From Parabacteroides sp. Marseille-P3160 (GTDB lineage: Bacteria; Bacteroidota; Bacteroidia; Bacteroidales; Tannerellaceae), in NCBI RefSeq assembly GCF_900162725.1, contig NZ_LT799418.1, positions 3,415,500 to 3,479,499 on the forward strand: a stretch of 64,000 bases of DNA. Reading direction: 5' to 3'. A program made the position numbers and the translations under genes. Numbering within the stretch: the stretch's first letter is position 1; each line of letters opens with the position of its first letter. Positions 51,323-59,705 of the stretch are shown here, piece by piece. Under the pieces are notes generated by a model. It was not told the DNA's origin, ran no database searches, and saw only the letters and a program-made list of their open reading frames with translations.

Positions 51323-52984
51323 TTAATTGTTCTCTAATAAATTCTTTGCATTGGCAATAGACGCTTCGGTTAGTTCCGAGCCGCTGAGCATGGCGGCAAT
51401 CTCGGACACCCGTTCACCGGGAGTCAGCTTGCGAAGACGCGTATAAGTGCGGTCGGCCGTATCCTCTTTATAAACGAAGAAATGCTCTTTCCCTTTGGCC
51501 GCAATCTGGGGCAGATGGGTGATAGTTATTACTTGCATGTTTCTCCCTAATTCCTGCATGATCTCCCCCATCCGGTGGGCAATATCGCCGGAAACTCCCG
51601 TATCGATTTCATCGAAAATAATAGAAGGGAGCGCCGTCGAACCGGCTATCATCGCTTTGACACAAAGCATCAGGCGGGAAATTTCCCCACCGGAAGCTGT
51701 CTGGGCAACAGCGTTTAAAGGCTCGTTCTTATTGGCGGAAAAAAGGAATGCAACTTCATCCGTTCCATCGGGACCCGGCTCGCTTTTGGGATGGATATCC
51801 ACCTGAAAACGCATATTCGGCATTCCTAATTGTACCAGGTTAGCGACCAATTGCTTTCGGATCGGTTCGCTTGCACTTCGCCGGAGGCGACTGAGATTGC
51901 CGGCCTGTCCGAGCAAGTCCTGATAAGCGGTTTGCACTTCCTTTCTCTTCTCTTCAATCGACTCGTCGAATGAATCGATCTCCTTCAGTTGTATCTCATA
52001 GCGGTTCCGCAAAATAATTAACTCTTCGACCGATGATACCCGATGTTTCTGCTCTAACGAATAAAACGTGTTTAACCGTTCGTTAATCCAGTTCAATCTT
52101 TCGGGACTGAACTCGACATCCTCCTTCAGGACATCCGTCTCGGCAGCCAAGTCTTTCAGATCCAGGTAGGCGGAACGTAATCGCTCGGAAAAGCTGTTGG
52201 AAGGCGAGTAATACTTGCCCAACGCCTCCATCGTCTGAAGCGATTCCTTGATTAAGGCAATCGCCCCTTGCTCCTCTCCGTCAAGTAATTCGGTGATCCT
52301 ATATAATCCCGATTTGATTTCTTCGGCATGCGTCAAAGTTTCCAGTTCCTGCTCTAACGCCTCCTGCTCTCCATCCGTCAGATTTGTCTCCCGTAGTTCT
52401 TCGTATTGGAAGCGGATATAATCTTCCTCCTCTTTCGAACGCCGGGCCCGTTCCTCAAGGCCGGCCAGTTGGCCTTTCAGCATCTGCCAGGAACGGTACG
52501 ACTTTTTGTAAGAAGCAAACAGACCGGATGTCCCGGCCATTATATCCACCACGTTCAATTGAAAATGAGTATCAGCCAGCAATAGGTTCTGGTGCTGTGA
52601 ATGGATATCAATCAGGTGACTTCCCAATTCTCTCATCAGCGTAAGCGGTGCAGGCGAATCATTAATGAATCCGCGGGATTTTCCCGAACTATACAATTCG
52701 CGGCGTAGGATGCAACTGTCCGCATCGTATTCCAGTTCATGGTCCTGAAAAAAAGGAGCCAGGTTGTATTTGGAGAGGTCGAATTCAGCCTCAATGACAC
52801 ATTTATCCGCTCCGGCCTGAATGCTTTTCTGATCGGCCCGCTGCCCCAGAACCAAGCCTAAAGCGCCTAATATAATGGATTTACCGGCCCCGGTTTCTCC
52901 CGTAATAACACTGAAACCGTCGGAAAAGGAAATCTCCAAATGATCGATCAGAATGAAGTTTTGTATCAGCAGAGATTTAAGCAT
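51323..52984 (-). CDS. recN: DNA repair protein RecN
   Basis: This 553-residue SMC-like ATPase matches E. coli RecN (553). Walker A is GETGAGKSIILGALGLVLGQRADQ near residue 30. The central coiled coil runs about 150-370. The C terminus holds ASGGEISRLMLCVKAMIAG, the ABC signature, and IIFDEIDTGVSGDIAHRMGEIM, the Walker B/D-loop. It tethers DNA ends during recombinational repair of double-strand breaks. It lies 9 nt after the DUF4835 gene in a conserved Bacteroidales operon. Confidence 0.97.
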   Translation of the reverse strand: MLKSLLIQNFILIDHLEISFSDGFSVITGETGAGKSIILGALGLVLGQRADQKSIQAGADKCVIEAEFDLSKYNLAPFFQDHELEYDADSCILRRELYSSGKSRGFINDSPAPLTLMRELGSHLIDIHSQHQNLLLADTHFQLNVVDIMAGTSGLFASYKKSYRSWQMLKGQLAGLEERARRSKEEEDYIRFQYEELRETNLTDGEQEALEQELETLTHAEEIKSGLYRITELLDGEEQGAIALIKESLQTMEALGKYYSPSNSFSERLRSAYLDLKDLAAETDVLKEDVEFSPERLNWINERLNTFYSLEQKHRVSSVEELIILRNRYEIQLKEIDSFDESIEEKRKEVQTAYQDLLGQAGNLSRLRRSASEPIRKQLVANLVQLGMPNMRFQVDIHPKSEPGPDGTDEVAFLFSANKNEPLNAVAQTASGGEISRLMLCVKAMIAGSTALPSIIFDEIDTGVSGDIAHRMGEIMQELGRNMQVITITHLPQIAAKGKEHFFVYKEDTADRTYTRLRKLTPGERVSEIAAMLSGSELTEASIANAKNLLENN

Positions 52985-52993
52985 GATTGAAAC

Positions 52994-53917
52994 TTATTTT
53001 TTAATAGCCTCCAGGCGTGATGTTTCGGCCGGGAAAAGTTCCGAAAGCATTTTATATCCGGCTTGTTTCTCCTGTGTAGTCGCCTTTGAATAGATATTGA
53101 CGACTTCGTCCAATTTGGTATCCACAAATAATTGCAAGAGTACGGACGTCGGCTTCGCCGATTTTAAATCCTTCAGGGCGGGAAGAGCTTCCAAAATGTT
53201 CGTTCTTCCGCGGTCCGCATTGGCAGCCATCTCATCCAACCCTTTGCGATGATAAGTATACCATAATGTCCGGAAGATATCGGAAGCATTATCCGTCAAA
53301 GCCGTGGCAAGCGCATGCCGGTTCCGGCTCGAATCGAACGCCTTCCAACCCGTCCATCCCGGCTGTGCCTGGGCTAAGGTAACTATCTTTTGCGCCTGTT
53401 GGATAAATGGAGTACCTCCTTTCGGAGCAAAACTATCGAAATCGAGTCCCAGGATGGTATAAATATAAAAGACAATTGTAGCTGTCAGATTATTGCTCAA
53501 AGTCGTTTCTGAATAGTCCAACGGCTCGAATTCCACATATTCGAACTCGAGCTCGGTATCACGGAAGTTGAATGTCGTCGTCGTATAGCTGGAATTATAG
53601 ACCGGACGCCGCGCCTGAATCTGTATTTCTCCCTTATAGGTGTTTTCCGAGGACCTTTCGTTGATAATAATCGTAAAATTGCAATCGATCCGTTCGTTCA
53701 AGGCAAAAGTAGCATCCGTCCATCTCTTATTATTGATGAATTCCGTCAAAGCAGTCTGCAAAGTTGTCAGCGCCTGCTTGTTCGTCCCCTCTACCTTGTC
53801 GCTGTTAATGGTCACGCGCGCATTCAACTCCTGCGCCTGCTGCATTTGCGCCTGTATACTGCCGGCAAACAAACAACAGAAAACCAGAAGAAGGAACCAT
53901 TTCTTTTGCATGATCAT
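52994..53917 (-). CDS. DUF4835-family exported protein
   Basis: This 307-residue protein has a Sec signal peptide (KKWFLLLVFCCLFAGSIQAQ) and matches the DUF4835 (PF16119) family: QELNARVTINSDKVEGTNKQ, FTIIINERSSENTYKGEIQIQARRPVYNSSYTTTTFNFRD and YYIYTILGLDFDSFA-like segments. The family is restricted to Bacteroidetes and is almost always next to coaBC and recN. Its function is not established as far as I know. The start ATG overlaps the coaBC stop by 4 nt (ATGA), implying coupled translation. Confidence 0.88.
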   Translation of the reverse strand: MIMQKKWFLLLVFCCLFAGSIQAQMQQAQELNARVTINSDKVEGTNKQALTTLQTALTEFINNKRWTDATFALNERIDCNFTIIINERSSENTYKGEIQIQARRPVYNSSYTTTTFNFRDTELEFEYVEFEPLDYSETTLSNNLTATIVFYIYTILGLDFDSFAPKGGTPFIQQAQKIVTLAQAQPGWTGWKAFDSSRNRHALATALTDNASDIFRTLWYTYHRKGLDEMAANADRGRTNILEALPALKDLKSAKPTSVLLQLFVDTKLDEVVNIYSKATTQEKQAGYKMLSELFPAETSRLEAIKK

Positions 53918-55122
53918 TTAAATAGCGTTATCATTTTATTTACAATATCGAATGCCACCTCTCGTTTACTTTTCAGTGGAAAGTCAGCGACCTCTCCCAG
54001 ACGGTCGATAATCGAAATCTTATTAGTGTCATACTGGAATCCCGCCCCCTTATTCTCCAATGAATTCAGGACGATAAAATCCAGATTTTTCCGCTTCAGT
54101 TTATCCTTTGCATGTTCCACTGCATCATTGGTTTCAAGCGCAAAGCCTATCAACAGTTGATTCTCCTGCTTTTCCTTGCCGAGTGCTTCCGCAATATCCA
54201 TATTCCGTACCAAAGGTAATAACATATCCCCGTTATTTTCCCGCTTAATCTTTTCTATCGCTTGCGACTCAGGCCGGTAATCGGCAACAGCCGCACATAA
54301 AATCGCGACATCCGCTTCAGGAAAGACCTTCATCGTTTCCCAATACATTTCGTCTGCGGACTCCACATCGATCCGGCGAATGCCCGGATGATTCGTATGC
54401 AGAGCGACCGGCCCGGTAACCAGCGTCACCTCCGCTCCCCTTTCGGCGCAGACTTCCGCCAAGGCAAAACCCATCTTTCCGGAGGAGTAATTACCTATAA
54501 AACGTACGGGATCGATCTTTTCATATGTCGGCCCCGCCGTGATAATGATTTTTCTTCCGGAAAGTTCTTTCTCGGAAGAGAAAAAGCCTTCCAGAGCAAG
54601 CACGATCTGCTCGGGATCCTCCATCCTTCCTTTACCGACCAACTGACTGGCAAGCTCTCCCTCCGCAGGTTCAATAATATGATTTCCAAACGAACGGAGC
54701 CGTTCTACATTCTGCCGGGTTGCCGGATGAGCGTACATATCCAGATCCATAGCCGGAGCGACAAAGACCGGCGCCTTACATGAAAGATAAGTCGTTATAA
54801 GCATATTGTCAGCAATACCGTTCGCCATCTTACCGATCGTAGACGCCGTTGCAGGAGCGACAAGCATGGCATCCGCCCATAACCCCAATTCCACATGGCT
54901 GTTCCACGATCCGTCCCGATCAGAAAAGAACTCGCTGATTACAGGTTTACGGCTCAGGGTTGAGAGGGTAAGCGGAGCTATAAACTCTTTGGCGGCCGGT
55001 GTCATGACAACCTGGACTTCCGCTCCTTTTTTAATCAGCAAGCGGACCAGATAGGCTGCTTTATAAGCTGCAATACTTCCCGTAATCCCCAGTATGATTT
55101 TCTTATCTTTCAACATAAACAA
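53914..55122 (-). CDS. coaBC: Bifunctional phosphopantothenoylcysteine decarboxylase / phosphopantothenate-cysteine ligase
   Basis: This 402-residue enzyme has the standard length. The flavin-binding CoaC half shows LGITGSIAAYKAAYLVRLL, SWNSHVELGLWADAMLVAPATAST with the active-site His, and APAMDLDMYAHPAT. The CoaB half begins near 190 (KIIITAGPTYEKIDPVRFIGNYSSGKMG) and uses CTP. It makes 4'-phosphopantetheine from phosphopantothenate and cysteine in CoA synthesis. Two positions differ from E. coli Dfp: the Asn of PxMNxxMW is Asp, and the loop carrying the catalytic Cys reads GELASQLVGKGRM with no Cys. Confidence 0.95.
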   Translation of the reverse strand: MFMLKDKKIILGITGSIAAYKAAYLVRLLIKKGAEVQVVMTPAAKEFIAPLTLSTLSRKPVISEFFSDRDGSWNSHVELGLWADAMLVAPATASTIGKMANGIADNMLITTYLSCKAPVFVAPAMDLDMYAHPATRQNVERLRSFGNHIIEPAEGELASQLVGKGRMEDPEQIVLALEGFFSSEKELSGRKIIITAGPTYEKIDPVRFIGNYSSGKMGFALAEVCAERGAEVTLVTGPVALHTNHPGIRRIDVESADEMYWETMKVFPEADVAILCAAVADYRPESQAIEKIKRENNGDMLLPLVRNMDIAEALGKEKQENQLLIGFALETNDAVEHAKDKLKRKNLDFIVLNSLENKGAGFQYDTNKISIIDRLGEVADFPLKSKREVAFDIVNKMITLFK

Positions 55123-55131
55123 AAGTTTTAA

Positions 55132-56283
55132 CTACAGGCGCAAAGTAAATATCTCACGCGCTACTTTCCAATCGATATTATGATGCTCTCCCAGCTTCCA
55201 GCCCATTCGCTTGACCGGCTCGACCAGGGCATCCAGGTCCTTTTCCCCGATACCGAATTCGTTCAACCGGGTCTTCAGGCCCATCTCACGAAAGAAATGT
55301 TCAGTCGCTCCGATCGTTTTCCGTACCCGTTCTTCTTCCGTACCTTCGGTTATCCGGAACACGACTTCGCCCAAGCGGAGAATCTTCGCCCATTTTTCTT
55401 TTTGCATATAAGTCATGACGCCCGGCAGCAAAATCGCCAGAGTCTGTGCATGATCCAATCCGAACAAGGCAGTCAGGGAATACCCCATCCGGTGGGAGGA
55501 CCAATCCTGAGGCACTCCCTGTCCGATCCAGCAGTTCAACGCATTGGTAGCCGCCCACATCAGATTGGCGCGGATATCATAATTATGAGGATCTTTCAGC
55601 ACTTTCAGCCCTTCGTCATGTATCGTTTTCAGCAAGCCTTCCGCGGTATAATCCTGCACCTTGGCATCGACCGGATAGGTCAGATATTGCTCGATCACAT
55701 GAATGAAAGAATCGACAACCCCGTTAGCCACCTGCCTCGGAGGAAGCGAATAGGTCATTTCCGGATCCTGCACGGCAAATTGCGGGAAGATAAGCGGAGA
55801 TGAAAAAGCCAGCTTCTCCTGGGTCTCCACGCGTGAGATCACCGCACGTTCATTCATTTCGGAACCCGTAGCGGAAAGCGTCAGTACGACCCCCAAGGGC
55901 ATTGCTTTCTTTATCGCTTCTCCCTTGAGCAAGATATTCCAGGGATCCCCCTCGAAATAGACAGCCGAAGCTATGAATTTCGTAGCATCGATCACCGAAC
56001 CGCCGCCGACTGCAAGTAGAAAGTCACGGTTTTCTTTCTTTACCAGATCAACCGCTTTCATACAGGTTTCGTAATGAGGATTAGCTTCGATTCCGGAAAA
56101 CTCCAGTACATCAAAATCCTTCAGCGCTTCCTGAACCTGTGCATAAATGCCATTCTTCCTGATACTCCCGCCGCCATAGATAAACAACACCTTACTGCCT
56201 TTGGGAATAAGATGCGGCAAACGGGCTATCGCTCCCTTTCCAAAAGAGATCTTTACCGGATTAGAAAACTCAAAATTATTCAT
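55132..56283 (-). CDS. Iron-containing alcohol dehydrogenase (YqhD/BDH-like)
   Basis: This 383-residue group III alcohol dehydrogenase has the expected length. The nucleotide site is LLAVGGGSVIDATKFIA, where the GGGS loop binds NAD(P). Metal ligands are in NGVVDSFIHVIEQYLT (Asp, His), FGLDHAQTLAILLP (His) and KLGEHHNIDW (His). The sequence resembles NADPH-dependent YqhD-type aldehyde reductases that reduce butanal and other aldehydes. It lies only 3 nt after the exonuclease gene and 9 nt before coaBC, although it has no obvious role in that operon. Confidence 0.93.
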   Translation of the reverse strand: MNNFEFSNPVKISFGKGAIARLPHLIPKGSKVLFIYGGGSIRKNGIYAQVQEALKDFDVLEFSGIEANPHYETCMKAVDLVKKENRDFLLAVGGGSVIDATKFIASAVYFEGDPWNILLKGEAIKKAMPLGVVLTLSATGSEMNERAVISRVETQEKLAFSSPLIFPQFAVQDPEMTYSLPPRQVANGVVDSFIHVIEQYLTYPVDAKVQDYTAEGLLKTIHDEGLKVLKDPHNYDIRANLMWAATNALNCWIGQGVPQDWSSHRMGYSLTALFGLDHAQTLAILLPGVMTYMQKEKWAKILRLGEVVFRITEGTEEERVRKTIGATEHFFREMGLKTRLNEFGIGEKDLDALVEPVKRMGWKLGEHHNIDWKVAREIFTLRL

Positions 56284-56286
56284 TTC

Positions 56287-57057
56287 TTACTTGGAATTGA
56301 AACCTCGCAATTTAATCTCTGTCAGCAATTTCTTCGTATTCAAAGGAAAATCGCCATTCATAATCCAGGAATAATACCCCGGATCATTTTTCAGGACTTC
56401 CGACACCAATTGCCCTTTATACTTACCGAAGTTGATCACCTCTTCGCCTTTGTCATTATAAATCATCCGTCCCGCAAAATCCACATTATTATTATAACTG
56501 GAGAATTCGGACAGGAACTTGATATCATTCTGCAAATCCGAATAATGATCCAACTGGGATTTCAGCACCTCATAGGTCGCTTTCGTATCCGCTTCCGCCG
56601 AATGGGCATTTTCCAATGACTTATTGCAGTAAAACTTATAAGCAGCCGACAGCGTCCGTTGTTCCATCTTATGGAAGATCGTCTGCACATCGATAAACTT
56701 CCGTTTATTCAAATCGATATCTATTCCTACGCGCAAGAACTCTTCCGCCAGCAAAGGAATATCGAACCGGTTGGAGTTGTAACCGGCCAAGTCACACCCC
56801 TCTATTTGGGCGGCCAGTGATTTCGCAACTTCTTTAAAGGTCGGGCAATTTTTCACATCTTCATCCGTGATCCCGTGAATCTTGGTCGACTCCGCCGGAA
56901 TCGGCATTTCCGGATTGATCCGACGGGTTTTGCTGTCCTCATTCCCGTTCGGATAGACTTTAAGGTAAGAAATCTCAACAATACGATCCTTTATGATATT
57001 CATTCCGGTCGTCTCAAGATCGAAGAACACCAAAGGATTCTTTAAATTAAGTTGCAT
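56287..57057 (-). CDS. DnaQ-like DEDDh 3'-5' exonuclease
   Basis: This 256-residue exonuclease carries the four acidic residues of the DEDDh class: VFFDLETTGM (Exo I), LAGYNSNRFDIPLLAEE (Exo II) and NAHSAEADTKATYEVL with His and Asp (Exo III). An extra 80-residue C-terminal domain includes INFGKYKGQLVSEVLKNDPGYYSWIM, a small module typical of the Bacteroidetes version. It may serve as the proofreading (epsilon-like) subunit for the replicative polymerase, given that dnaN lies 37 nt upstream, or as a repair exonuclease. Confidence 0.9.
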   Translation of the reverse strand: MQLNLKNPLVFFDLETTGMNIIKDRIVEISYLKVYPNGNEDSKTRRINPEMPIPAESTKIHGITDEDVKNCPTFKEVAKSLAAQIEGCDLAGYNSNRFDIPLLAEEFLRVGIDIDLNKRKFIDVQTIFHKMEQRTLSAAYKFYCNKSLENAHSAEADTKATYEVLKSQLDHYSDLQNDIKFLSEFSSYNNNVDFAGRMIYNDKGEEVINFGKYKGQLVSEVLKNDPGYYSWIMNGDFPLNTKKLLTEIKLRGFNSK

Positions 57058-57094
57058 TTATTTTCTGTTAATTATTAATCGTTAATTGCTATTG

Positions 57095-58219
57095 TCAGTC
57101 ATTCAACATCATCGGCATCAGCAACATCAGTAAATCTTCGTCCTCTTCGTTCTCCGTCGGGACAATCACTCCCGCACGAGAAGGATCGGCCAATTCCAGC
57201 ACCACCTCGCCGGAATTTATATTACTCAATATTTCAATCAGGTAAGTCGCCTTAAATCCGATACTGAATTCCGATCCCGTGTACTGGCATACGATTTTTT
57301 CTTCGGCAGATGTCGAGAAATCGATATCCTGTGCAGACACGATGATCTGGTTTTCCGAGAGTTGTATTTTTACCAGGCTGCTTGCCGGACTGGAAAAAAC
57401 GGAAACCCGTTTCAATGCATTCAAGAACGAGAGCCGGTCTATGATCACTTTGTTTTCGTTCTCCGTAGGAATCACGCTATTATAATTCGGATAGCGCCCT
57501 TCGATCAGGCGGCAGACCATTTCAAATTGCGTGGAACGAAGGTACGCATTATTATCGTCAAACAGAAGCGTTATCTTTTCATCCGTCCTCGGCAGCAAGG
57601 TTTTCAGGAGATTGGCCGGTTTTTTCGGAAGAATAAAGGCGGAACGCCCTTCGGAATGAATGGACAGGTTTTTCAGGCGAACCAGCTTATGCCCGTCCGA
57701 GGCGACAAAAGTCAGGTATTCCGGTTGAATATCGAAATAGACCCCGTTCATTACCGGCCGCAATTCATCGTCCGCCGTAGCAAAGAGAGAACGGTTCACA
57801 CCGCTCAACAGTTGCTGCGATTCGATGGCCAATGAAACGGCGCTCTCTTTCAGCGGTTTTTGCTGCGGATACGTATCCCCTTTCTGCCCTATGAAATTGT
57901 ATTCTCCATTTTGGAAATGGATGAAGACTTCCAGGTTGGCATCATTAATGTCAAACGTCAACGGCTGTTCCGGAAGTTCCTTCAACGGTTCCAACATGAT
58001 TTTAGCGGAAATGGCGAAAAGGCCGGAGCCTTCCACGTTCATAACTTCGACCCATGTAACCAGACGGGTCTCCACGTCGGAAGCCGTAATAGTGAGTTTA
58101 TTCCCTTCCAACAGAAAAAGGAAGCTATCAAGGATAGGCAAAGAGTTTTTGGCAGCAATTACCTTGCTGATGGACTGTAAACGGGTTAGCAGCGCAGAGC
58201 TGGATACATCAAATCTCAT
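57095..58219 (-). CDS. dnaN: DNA polymerase III beta subunit (sliding clamp)
   Basis: This 374-residue protein has the clamp's normal length and three-fold repeat structure. Signatures include MRFDVSSSALLTRLQSISKVIAAKNSLPILDSFL at the start and FVASDGHKLVRLK in the middle domain. The C terminus MLLMPMMLND follows the family's LVMPMRL pattern. It encircles DNA and keeps the replicase bound. It is the first gene of the minus-strand operon running to ridA, with a TATTTTTG box 41 nt upstream. Confidence 0.97.
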   Translation of the reverse strand: MRFDVSSSALLTRLQSISKVIAAKNSLPILDSFLFLLEGNKLTITASDVETRLVTWVEVMNVEGSGLFAISAKIMLEPLKELPEQPLTFDINDANLEVFIHFQNGEYNFIGQKGDTYPQQKPLKESAVSLAIESQQLLSGVNRSLFATADDELRPVMNGVYFDIQPEYLTFVASDGHKLVRLKNLSIHSEGRSAFILPKKPANLLKTLLPRTDEKITLLFDDNNAYLRSTQFEMVCRLIEGRYPNYNSVIPTENENKVIIDRLSFLNALKRVSVFSSPASSLVKIQLSENQIIVSAQDIDFSTSAEEKIVCQYTGSEFSIGFKATYLIEILSNINSGEVVLELADPSRAGVIVPTENEEDEDLLMLLMPMMLND

Positions 58220-58259
58220 ATTCTTTATATTTTTCGGTTATTGTTCGTTTTTATTTGAA

Positions 58260-58267
58260 CAAAAATA
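58260..58267 (-). promoter_or_regulatory. Putative -7 box for dnaN
   Basis: The minus strand reads TATTTTTG, an exact TAnnTTTG match, about 40 nt before the dnaN start. No -33 TTTG was found at the right distance. Confidence 0.5.
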
Positions 58268-58311
58268 AGAAATTATTTCATACGCCCCTATCATATTGTG
58301 CGCTAAGAATC

Positions 58312-58346
58312 ATAAAAAAACTCCCTTCCAATTGAATGGAAGGGAG
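58312..58346 (-). terminator. Rho-independent terminator of the rpmB operon
   Basis: CTCCCTTCCA (58321-58330) and TGGAAGGGAG (58337-58346) form a perfect 10-bp stem with a 6-nt loop. On the minus strand it is followed by seven Ts (58314-58320). It ends the ribosomal-protein operon before dnaN. Confidence 0.95.
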
Positions 58347-58371
58347 CTCCCTTTATATTCTTCTACCTGAA

Positions 58372-58524
58372 TTACTTAGATAAGTAATTTTTCACCAAGT
58401 CATTCGGAACCATTTCTTCCTGAAAGATATAAGCGCCTGTTTTAGGCGACTTCACCATCTTTATTACTTTGGAATAGGTACGTCCATCACCTGTCTTAAA
58501 TGTTGCAACCGATTTTTTTGCCAT
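58372..58524 (-). CDS. DUF4295 small basic protein (possible Bacteroidetes ribosomal protein bL38)
   Basis: This 50-residue protein begins MAKKSVATFKTGDGRTYSKV and ends VKNYLSK. It is the DUF4295 protein that follows rpmG in Bacteroidetes. I recall that a protein at this position was found in the Flavobacterium ribosome and named bL38; the identity with this gene is from memory and unverified. The basic composition and its place in a ribosomal-protein operon support a ribosomal role. It lies 15 nt after rpmG and just before the operon terminator. Confidence 0.85.
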   Translation of the reverse strand: MAKKSVATFKTGDGRTYSKVIKMVKSPKTGAYIFQEEMVPNDLVKNYLSK

Positions 58525-58539
58525 GATTGAATTCTCCTA

Positions 58540-58728
58540 TTACTTTATTTCTTTATGTACGGTCATTTTCTTCAGAATGGGATTGTATTTCTTCAATTCC
58601 AACCGTTGAGTCGTATTTTTTCTATTTTTTGTCGTGATGTATCTGGAAGTTCCCGGAAGACCACTCTCTTTATGTTCGGTACATTCAAGAATAACCTGAA
58701 CTCTGTTACCTTTTGCTTTCTTTGCCAT
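58540..58728 (-). CDS. rpmG: 50S ribosomal protein bL33
   Basis: This 62-residue protein reads [20 protein letters not shown] with the later [21 protein letters not shown], the bL33 signature. It has a single Cys, so it is the zinc-free type. The start is the only one that leaves the conserved basic N terminus. It lies 19 nt after rpmB and 15 nt before the DUF4295 gene. Confidence 0.97.
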   Translation of the reverse strand: MAKKAKGNRVQVILECTEHKESGLPGTSRYITTKNRKNTTQRLELKKYNPILKKMTVHKEIK

Positions 58729-58747
58729 TTTTCTATCTCTCCTCCAA

Positions 58748-58987
58748 TTATGCGTTTAAATGACCGTTTTGGGCTGCTTTCTTGATGGCCGCATCCAAAC
58801 CTATTTTATTAATCAGACGCAAGCCTGCGGCCGATACATTCAGATTAATCCAACAATCCTGTTCTACCCAATAGAACTTTTTCCTGAACAGGTTCACGTT
58901 AAATTTACGCTTCGTCCTGGCATTGGAATGAGATACGTTGTTGCCAACCATTGCTTTTTTCCCGGTAATTTGACAAATCTTAGACAT
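58748..58987 (-). CDS. rpmB: 50S ribosomal protein bL28
   Basis: This 79-residue protein reads [39 protein letters not shown], the standard bL28 start, and ends with [22 protein letters not shown] use the Met at 58987; an upstream ATG at 59008 would add seven non-conserved residues. It has a clear Bacteroidetes promoter just upstream (59039-59070). It heads the rpmB-rpmG-DUF4295 operon. Confidence 0.97.
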   Translation of the reverse strand: MSKICQITGKKAMVGNNVSHSNARTKRKFNVNLFRKKFYWVEQDCWINLNVSAAGLRLINKIGLDAAIKKAAQNGHLNA

Positions 58988-59038
58988 CGCTGTTATATTT
59001 TTATGCAAAAAATCAATACTCTTCTAACAATTAGGGCG

Positions 59039-59070
59039 CAAAGTTATGTATATTAAACACAACATCCAAA
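59039..59070 (-). promoter_or_regulatory. Bacteroidetes-type promoter of the rpmB operon
   Basis: On the minus strand, TTTG (59070-59067) is followed after exactly 20 nt by TAACTTTG (59046-59039). Both elements and the spacing match the phylum's housekeeping promoter consensus. The leader to rpmB would be about 45 nt. Confidence 0.85.
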
Positions 59071-59158
59071 CTTTAAGCGCAAAATATTATCGCCAAATTC
59101 TTTTCCGGTTGGACGTAAGCATCATTGAACAACGGAAAATAAAAACGATAAAATCATG

Positions 59159-59242
59159 TACGCAGGATGAGATTTGAACTCACACACCGTAACCGGCACT
59201 ACCCCCTCAAAGTAGCGTGTCTACCAATTCCACCACCTGCGC
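59159..59242 (-). tRNA. tRNA-Leu (anticodon GAG)
   Basis: The 84-nt minus-strand sequence folds as a class II tRNA: acceptor GCGCAGG pairs with CCTGCGT, and the anticodon stem CTACT/GGTAG holds loop TTGAGGG (anticodon GAG). A long variable arm follows, and the T-loop is GTTCAAATC. The first acceptor pair is G-U. CCA is not encoded. Confidence 0.93.
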
Positions 59243-59264
59243 GAAAAAAATATAAAATAGAATG

Positions 59265-59348
59265 TGCCCAGAACAGGACTCGAACCTGCACGTCCGTGAA
59301 GACACTAGTACCTGAAACTAGCGCGTCTACCAATTTCGCCACCTGGGC
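59265..59348 (-). tRNA. tRNA-Leu (anticodon CAG)
   Basis: The 84-nt class II tRNA has acceptor GCCCAGG pairing with TCTGGGC. Its anticodon stem CTAGT/ACTAG holds loop TTCAGGT (anticodon CAG). A long variable arm and T-loop GTTCGAGTC follow. CCA is not encoded. It lies 22 nt upstream of the other tRNA-Leu, in the same transcript. Confidence 0.94.
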
Positions 59349-59410
59349 AATCAGAATAATGAAAAGGCGACCTCCTGCCGCTCTCTGCTACCTGTCTTTC
59401 ATTTCGGCAC

Positions 59411-59442
59411 CAAAAGTACTCATCTTTTTTTAATCACACAAA
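59411..59442 (-). promoter_or_regulatory. Bacteroidetes-type promoter of the tRNA-Leu pair
   Basis: On the minus strand, TTTG (59442-59439) is followed after exactly 20 nt by TACTTTTG (59418-59411), a full consensus match. It would start transcription about 55 nt before the first tRNA. Confidence 0.85.
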
Positions 59443-59473
59443 CATTTGGGATTAATTTTCCGACGATAAAAAT

Positions 59474-59552
59474 TCATAACTATGAGTGAACGGATTCATA
59501 GTTATGAACGCCGGCAATCATAACTATGAATGCAACTGTTCATAGTTATGAA
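59474..59552. repeat. Array of four palindromic 13-mers at exact 22-bp spacing
   Basis: Units start at 59474, 59496, 59518 and 59540. They alternate in centre: TCATAACTATGAG, TCATAGTTATGAA, TCATAACTATGAA, TCATAGTTATGAA. Neighbouring units 1/2 and 3/4 are reverse complements and can form hairpins with loops of 8-9 nt. Spacers are unrelated. The same core makes a three-unit array at 19271-19327, about 40 kb away. Confidence 0.88.
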
Positions 59553-59705
59553 TTTTCAAAGCGGTATAACCCGGTCGGAAAAGGTTAATAAAAGTCTGAT
59601 TCCGGTGATTTCCGGCACCTTATTAAATATTGCCAGAAACAATTCGGGTTTAATATCTTTCCGGACCCATCCTTTTTCTGCAGACACAAAAGGACAGGAC
59701 AGTAA

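Noticed and set aside
59474-59552. CRISPR array
   Set aside because: Repeats are 13 bp and spacers 9 bp, far below CRISPR sizes, and no cas gene is present.
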